Origin: Sphingobacteriales bacterium
Lineage (GTDB): Bacteria > Bacteroidota > Bacteroidia > Chitinophagales > Chitinophagaceae
Direction: 5' to 3'
DNA length: 64,000 bases
Assembly: GCA_016219985.1 (NCBI GenBank)
Contig: JACRJO010000036.1
Span: 1-64,000 of the forward strand
Both the position numbers and the translations under genes were made by a program. The notes under the pieces are model-generated. The model did no database searches. It saw only the letters and a program-made list of their open reading frames with translations, and was not told where the DNA came from. The stretch's first letter is position 1; the number at the start of each line of letters is the position of its first letter. This document shows, in pieces, positions 60,252 through 64,000 of this stretch.

Positions 60252-61201
60252 AACAAAGAACGAACCTGACAGCGCTTAAAAAGATATTTCCGCACCTGCT
60301 CATTAGTTCCGCGCTTTTTTTAGCCCTATTATCGCCCGGAATGCTGTCTGCCCAAACGGACAGTACCACAGCAAAACAGCCGGCCGCTGAAGAAGAATCC
60401 GGCCTGATCGCTCCCGGCCTCGAATTTACCAGTGTGCAGAAAGCAGATAATTCCGTTGGCCTGAAAGCAATTTTGAAAGCAAAAGTGAAAGGGTCCTTTA
60501 TCAAATTGCCCTTGCTTAAAGTTGCGTTTGTCTTAGTATCCGACACGGCAGAAAAGGAACTCGGTTTTGCCATAACAGACCGGAATGGTGCCGCCGTATT
60601 GAATGTGCCGGCCGATGCAATTGCTGCAGACAAAGATGGAAACCTGCATGTAAAGGCCCTTTTCAAGGGAAATAAATCCATGGAGCCGGCCGAAGAAGAG
60701 TTAACGGTAAAAAGAGCCCGGCTGGTAATCACCCCGGTCAAGGAAGATTCATTGCTGACCGTCCAGGTAAAACTGGTGGACCTCAGTACCGGCGCCGAAA
60801 CCCCGGTTCCCGAAACAGCCATCGGAATTTTTGTACAACGGTCTTTCAACCCATTAAAACTGGGTGAAGGAACCACCGACGAAGCCGGTGAAGCCACTGT
60901 AGAAATTCCCGGTAAACTTCCGGGTGATCCGAAAGGGAATATCACACTGCTGGCCCGGCTGGACGAAAATGAAACCTATGGAAACCTCGAAGCGGCCGTG
61001 ACCCAACCCTGGGGAGTTGCGGTTTCTGATAAAGACCAGCAATTGCCCAGGGCCCTATGGAGCACTCATCCCCCGATCTGGATGCTTGTTACCTTTATCA
61101 TCTTAATGACAGTGGTTTGGGGACACTATATTGTGATCATTTACGAATTATTCCGGTTAAGAAAAGAGGAACCCCACGAGTCAACAAATGCAACTATTTA
61201 G
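60248..61201 (+). CDS. Exported Ig-like subunit with C-terminal anchor
   Basis: A 317-aa protein with a signal peptide (LALLSPGMLSAQT). Residues of about 45-265 form two beta-sandwich-like parts (LKVAFVLVSDTAEKELGFAI, ITDRNGAAVLNVPADAIAAD and GEGTTDEAGEATVEIPGKLP, which resemble carboxypeptidase-regulatory-like repeats). One membrane helix follows, WMLVTFIILMTVVWGHYIVI, and a short cytoplasmic tail. No cofactor motif. It overlaps the NrfD gene by four bases, so it is probably a structural or docking subunit of that complex. Confidence 0.72.
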   Translation: MKQRTNLTALKKIFPHLLISSALFLALLSPGMLSAQTDSTTAKQPAAEEESGLIAPGLEFTSVQKADNSVGLKAILKAKVKGSFIKLPLLKVAFVLVSDTAEKELGFAITDRNGAAVLNVPADAIAADKDGNLHVKALFKGNKSMEPAEEELTVKRARLVITPVKEDSLLTVQVKLVDLSTGAETPVPETAIGIFVQRSFNPLKLGEGTTDEAGEATVEIPGKLPGDPKGNITLLARLDENETYGNLEAAVTQPWGVAVSDKDQQLPRALWSTHPPIWMLVTFIILMTVVWGHYIVIIYELFRLRKEEPHESTNATI

Positions 61202-61241
61202 TAATTTAAACACTCTATTTATTAAATAAAACAATAACAAA

Positions 61242-61646
61242 ATGAAAACAAAAGCAACCTTATTGATTATGAGCCTTATAGCTTTTGGCCTGTTCGCTTT
61301 TATGCCGAAAACCCAGGTTCAGGAACCCTGGCCCGTTCCGGACTCCTACAAGAATAAAGCGAACCCGCTGAAGGGTGATGCCGCATCTGTTGCAGAAGGA
61401 AAAACCCTTTATAACCAGCACTGCAAATCCTGCCATGGAACAAAGGGTAAAGGAGATGGCCCCAAAGCGTCTCAACTGGATACCGAATGCGGCGATTTCA
61501 CCAAAGCATCCTTCCAGTCTCAAACAGATGGCGCCCTTTATTACAAAACCGCTGAAGGACGTAAGGATATGCCTTCTTTCAAAAAGAAAATTCCGGAAGC
61601 CAATGATATCTGGTCTGTTATCAACTACATGAGAACCCTGAAATAA
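61242..61646 (+). CDS. Monohaem class I cytochrome c
   Basis: A 134-aa protein with a signal or anchor (LLIMSLIAFGLFAFMPK). CKSCHG binds haem (CXXCH), the fold begins GKTLYNQHCKSCHGTKGKGD, and the axial methionine is in RKDMPSFKKK. The closing DIWSVINYMRTLK is typical for the family. It is the last gene of the operon from 57625 and would carry electrons from the NrfD complex to an oxidase or another acceptor. Confidence 0.93.
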   Translation: MKTKATLLIMSLIAFGLFAFMPKTQVQEPWPVPDSYKNKANPLKGDAASVAEGKTLYNQHCKSCHGTKGKGDGPKASQLDTECGDFTKASFQSQTDGALYYKTAEGRKDMPSFKKKIPEANDIWSVINYMRTLK

Positions 61647-61662
61647 GACAGTTATCTGATTA

Positions 61663-61697
61663 AAAAAACCATCCGCGCGGCGGATGGTTTTTTTATG
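61663..61697. terminator. Bidirectional terminator
   Basis: AAAACCATCCGC-gcg-GCGGATGGTTTTTTT, 12-bp perfect stem with A- and T-runs on either side, between two convergent genes. Confidence 0.92.
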
Positions 61698-61711
61698 AGG
61701 TACCGGGCCGT

Positions 61712-62605
61712 TTAATTTCCCTGTTTGGGCTCAAGCAGTTTAAAGAACTGATCAAGCTGCGGCAGGATCAGGATCCGGGTTCTCCGGTTAGCGGCCCTTC
61801 CTTCTTTTGTATTGTTATCGGCCAGCGGTTTGTATTCACCCCGGCCGGCTGCAGCCATCTTAGCGGGTTCCAGCCCGTATTGTTTCTGCAGGATCCTCAC
61901 CACGGCAGTTGCCCTTTTCACACTCAGGTCCCAGTTATCGGCGAGCACACCGCCGTTATAAGGAACATTATCGGTATGCCCTTCCACCATAAACTCCATA
62001 TCGGGCTGGTTTTTCAATACCTGGGCCACTTTACCCAGCACAGTCCTGGCCTTATCGGTTACTTCATAACGACCGCTTTTGAACAACAGTTTATCCGAGA
62101 TATCGATGTACACTACTCCTTTGTCCACCTTAATATTGATGTCCTCATCATCGAGGTTACCGATCGCGCCTTTCAGGTTCATCACCAGGGCCATGTTCAA
62201 AGAATCCTTATGCGCCATCTGCTGCTGCAGGGTCTGAATATAGGCGTCCTTCGCACCTATGTTTTCCATGGATTTCCGGATACTTTCTGCCTGCTGGCCG
62301 CTGATCACGGAAAGATTTTCCAGCTGCTTTAAGGCCTGGTTATTGTTTTGCTTTAAAAAATCAACCTGGTTCTCCAGGTCGCCCACCCGCGTATTCAGTA
62401 ATGCTTTTTCCCGTTCCAGGGTTTCTTTCTGGCGGGCCAGGGTGGCTTTTTCGGTACTGCACTCCGATAAATCGCTTTCTGTGGTTTTGTATTTTGTTTC
62501 AAGCCGGGCATAATCGGCCTGTGCCGCTTTGAATTTTTTACTGCTTACACAGGAAAACAAAAGCAGGGAAACTGCCGCTACCGGGATCAGTTGATGAAAT
62601 CGCAT
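61712..62605 (-). CDS. OmpA-family lipoprotein with coiled coil
   Basis: A 297-aa protein with a lipobox LLLFSC (Cys19). Residues of about 25-130 are a long coiled coil (LARQKETLEREKALLNTRVG, VDFLKQNNNQALKQLENL), similar to a murein-spacing rod. The C-terminal OmpA domain binds peptidoglycan: FMVEGHTDNVPYNGGVLADN and LSVKRATAVVRIL, then AAAGRGEYKPLADN and NRRTRILI. It ties the outer membrane to the wall. Alternatively it is a Pal-like or MotB-type protein without a membrane partner. Confidence 0.92.
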   Translation of the reverse strand: MRFHQLIPVAAVSLLLFSCVSSKKFKAAQADYARLETKYKTTESDLSECSTEKATLARQKETLEREKALLNTRVGDLENQVDFLKQNNNQALKQLENLSVISGQQAESIRKSMENIGAKDAYIQTLQQQMAHKDSLNMALVMNLKGAIGNLDDEDINIKVDKGVVYIDISDKLLFKSGRYEVTDKARTVLGKVAQVLKNQPDMEFMVEGHTDNVPYNGGVLADNWDLSVKRATAVVRILQKQYGLEPAKMAAAGRGEYKPLADNNTKEGRAANRRTRILILPQLDQFFKLLEPKQGN

Positions 62606-62723
62606 AAAATAGTATTTGAAGTTTTTAAAAATTGCCAGGGAACTCAGCGCCTTAAATACTGGCAGGGCAAAGATAGTCAGCCCTTCTGCAAGGTTTCACA
62701 GCATGTAAAAAATCCCGCCGGCC

Positions 62724-63476
62724 TCAGCTTCTTTTCCGGATTAAATCCAGTACCCCGTTAATAAAACTGAGCGGGTGAATGGGATTGCCGGGGACATACA
62801 AATCCACCGTATAGCGGTTCAGGAAACCCCGGTTCAATGCAGGACCTGAGGCGAAAATCCCCCCGCTGATCGCATCCGTCCCGGCCAGGATGATGATCTT
62901 GGGTTCGGGTATTGCATCGTAACAGATCTGCAGGGGCTCTGCCATATTCTCCGTTATGGGGCCCGTAATAACGATCCCGTCCGCATGGCGGGGGGAGGCC
63001 ACGAACTCAATGCCAAACCGGCCCATATCAAAGTTTACATTGCCACAGGCGTTCAGTTCCATTTCACAACTGTTGTCCCCGCCGGCCGAGACCTGTCTTA
63101 ATTTTAACGAACCACTGAAAAAAGCGCTGATCTCTTTTCTGATCTGCCCCGGGTTTACCTGCATGACCCGGTCATCCCCTTCCCGTATAATAAGCGCATT
63201 CCGCTCATTGACCGCCATTTTATAATCAGTAGTAAACTGTATTTTACCCGGAAAGACCCTGGCGCATTCCCCGCAAAAAGTACATTTCCCCAAATCAATA
63301 CAGGCTGGGCTGGCGGACAGGGCGCCGGTAGGGCATAATTCCGTCCAGTCCGTTTCGGAAACGGTTTCCGCACTGATCACAGGCCGGCCCCTGAATATAC
63401 CGGGTACCGCTGCCGTGGTTACATCGGGAATATATTGTTTGCCCTGGTGAAACAGTATTTTAAGATTGTCCAGCAT
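62724..63476 (-). CDS. Group-4 hydrogenase small-subunit-like protein fused to a half-ferredoxin, ligands mostly lost
   Basis: A 250-aa protein. Residues of about 45-80 are a ferredoxin remnant: Cys48 (ELCPTGAL) with Cys65, Cys68, Cys71 (CTFCGEC) gives one 4Fe-4S set, while the second set is lost (Phe75 at its CysIV position). Residues of about 125-250 match the NuoB/HyfI domain (RFGIEFVASPRHADGIVITG). Its four cluster ligands should be cysteines in CNGC, GxCA and GCPP; here they read Asp134, Cys137, Asp201 (GTDAISGG) and Asn231 (PGNPIHPL). So only one of four remains. It lies 19 nt after the large-subunit gene. Confidence 0.82.
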   Translation of the reverse strand: MLDNLKILFHQGKQYIPDVTTAAVPGIFRGRPVISAETVSETDWTELCPTGALSASPACIDLGKCTFCGECARVFPGKIQFTTDYKMAVNERNALIIREGDDRVMQVNPGQIRKEISAFFSGSLKLRQVSAGGDNSCEMELNACGNVNFDMGRFGIEFVASPRHADGIVITGPITENMAEPLQICYDAIPEPKIIILAGTDAISGGIFASGPALNRGFLNRYTVDLYVPGNPIHPLSFINGVLDLIRKRS

Positions 63477-63494
63477 TTTTATACGCTTTATATT

Positions 63495-64000
63495 TTATAA
63501 ATCATGGCCGCAATAAGAAAGGTCGAAACTCTTATTGCAAACCGGGAAATCTGAGATCTCATTATTCCGGACCGCTAAGGCCAATGCCAGCCAGTTATGA
63601 AAAGAAGGGTCTTTTATTTTATAATGGACCAGCTCTCCATTTTCACCGGTAACTGCACAGTGGCAAATTTCGCCCCTCCAGCCTTCCACCAATGATAATG
63701 AAAATGAATGGGGCCGGGGCGCTTCCAGTGAAGCCGGCGCCGGCGTGGCTACGTGCAGGGTTTGAACCAGTTCCCTGATATACTCAATGGATTGATTGAT
63801 CTCTTTTTTGCGGAGCCGGGCCCTTGAGTGAACATCCCCGTGATTCTTGATCAGCGGCTGATGTTGTAACTCGCCATAAAGATCATGCGGGTGCGAAGAG
63901 CGGATATCTCTTTTAACGGCACTCATCCGGGCAGCCGTTCCAACGGTTCCTAATGTCAGCGCCTGTTCGTTGCTGATCACCCCGGTTTTCTCAAACCGCG
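63495..64000 (-). CDS. Group-4 hydrogenase large-subunit-like protein (NuoD/HyfG type), 5' end outside the window
   Basis: The frame is open to the window edge, so the 168 codons seen are only the C-terminal part (internal GTG at 63980 is not the start). RFEKTGVISNEQALTLGTVG, TAARMSAVKRDIRSSHPHDL and GDVHSRARLRKKEINQSIEY are typical of HycE/HyfG/NuoD. The C-terminus is ISDFPVCNKSFDLSYCGHDL; aligned to the NiFe-binding DPCYSCTDR ending of active hydrogenases, the two ligand cysteines read Ser and Gly. It should therefore not hold a NiFe centre in the normal way. Confidence 0.85.
   Translation of the reverse strand, partial: RFEKTGVISNEQALTLGTVGTAARMSAVKRDIRSSHPHDLYGELQHQPLIKNHGDVHSRARLRKKEINQSIEYIRELVQTLHVATPAPASLEAPRPHSFSLSLVEGWRGEICHCAVTGENGELVHYKIKDPSFHNWLALALAVRNNEISDFPVCNKSFDLSYCGHDL

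Noticed and set aside
1..64000. Prophage, integrative element or genomic island
   Set aside because: No integrase, tRNA attachment site, phage structural gene or clear shift in composition was seen; housekeeping genes are spread through the first half.

Overview
This window looks like a chromosomal segment of an aerobic or facultative member of the Bacteroidota, most likely from the Chitinophagaceae neighbourhood. The reasons are the Bacteroidota-type promoter boxes (TTTG and TAnnTTTG about 20 nt apart), weak or absent Shine-Dalgarno sites, many SPII lipoproteins, DUF5777, DUF5606 and YceI-type proteins, LytS/LytTR signalling, and the interspersed GC-rich hairpins and short tandem repeats typical of these genomes. 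No rRNA, tRNA, CRISPR array, integrase or intact insertion sequence was recognised. Names come from reading the sequence and motifs, not from database searches.

Left part (1-24 kb): a tandem intergenic repeat, a secreted glucosaminidase-like protein, a PAP2-like membrane protein, and a very large exported WD40-caspase protein (1738-5556). These are followed by a core block with recA, an OB-fold membrane protein plus YceI pair behind a 16-bp palindromic operator, mgsA, uvrB, polA, a DsbA-like thioredoxin-fold protein, a PfkB-type sugar kinase and a group III truncated haemoglobin. Then comes a minus-strand series of small enzymes (rhodanese, YciI, DUF1801, TfoX-N, VOC, LTxxQ-type) and an M3 oligopeptidase. 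Three repair genes (recA, uvrB, polA) and, further on, a UvrD/PcrA helicase lie within about 27 kb.

Middle part (22.6-44.6 kb): a Fur regulator with a SCO1-type copper chaperone, facing a MerC-like protein; a GH25 lysozyme with two small membrane proteins; an operon of a barrel-like protein, serine hydrolase, LytS kinase and LytTR regulator; uvrD; several lipoproteins; a probable free-standing small RNA (about 37397-37585) with a consensus promoter and terminator; a one-domain asparaginase; an ArsR-membrane-PhnB-AHSA1 operon with a visible operator; and assorted envelope proteins, one an unassigned HEXXH protein.

Right part (44.8-64 kb): an electron-transfer region. Three modules lie side by side. 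Each has a DUF5777-type predicted outer-membrane barrel, a small cytochrome lipoprotein with a CX4CH haem motif, and a larger partner lipoprotein (a double-CX4CH protein, an ethylbenzene-dehydrogenase-type haem protein carrying CX3CH, or a YceI-like protein). They are followed by a U32/RND pair, then a Tat-exported four-cluster iron-sulfur protein with NrfD, an Ig-like anchored subunit and a monohaem cytochrome c, an OmpA lipoprotein, and finally a group-4 hydrogenase-like pair whose metal-binding cysteines are largely replaced. CRP/FNR-like palindromes lie upstream of three of these units, suggesting a shared redox or oxygen response. The modular cytochrome/barrel array and the cofactor-depleted hydrogenase-like complex are the best candidates for undescribed biology here.
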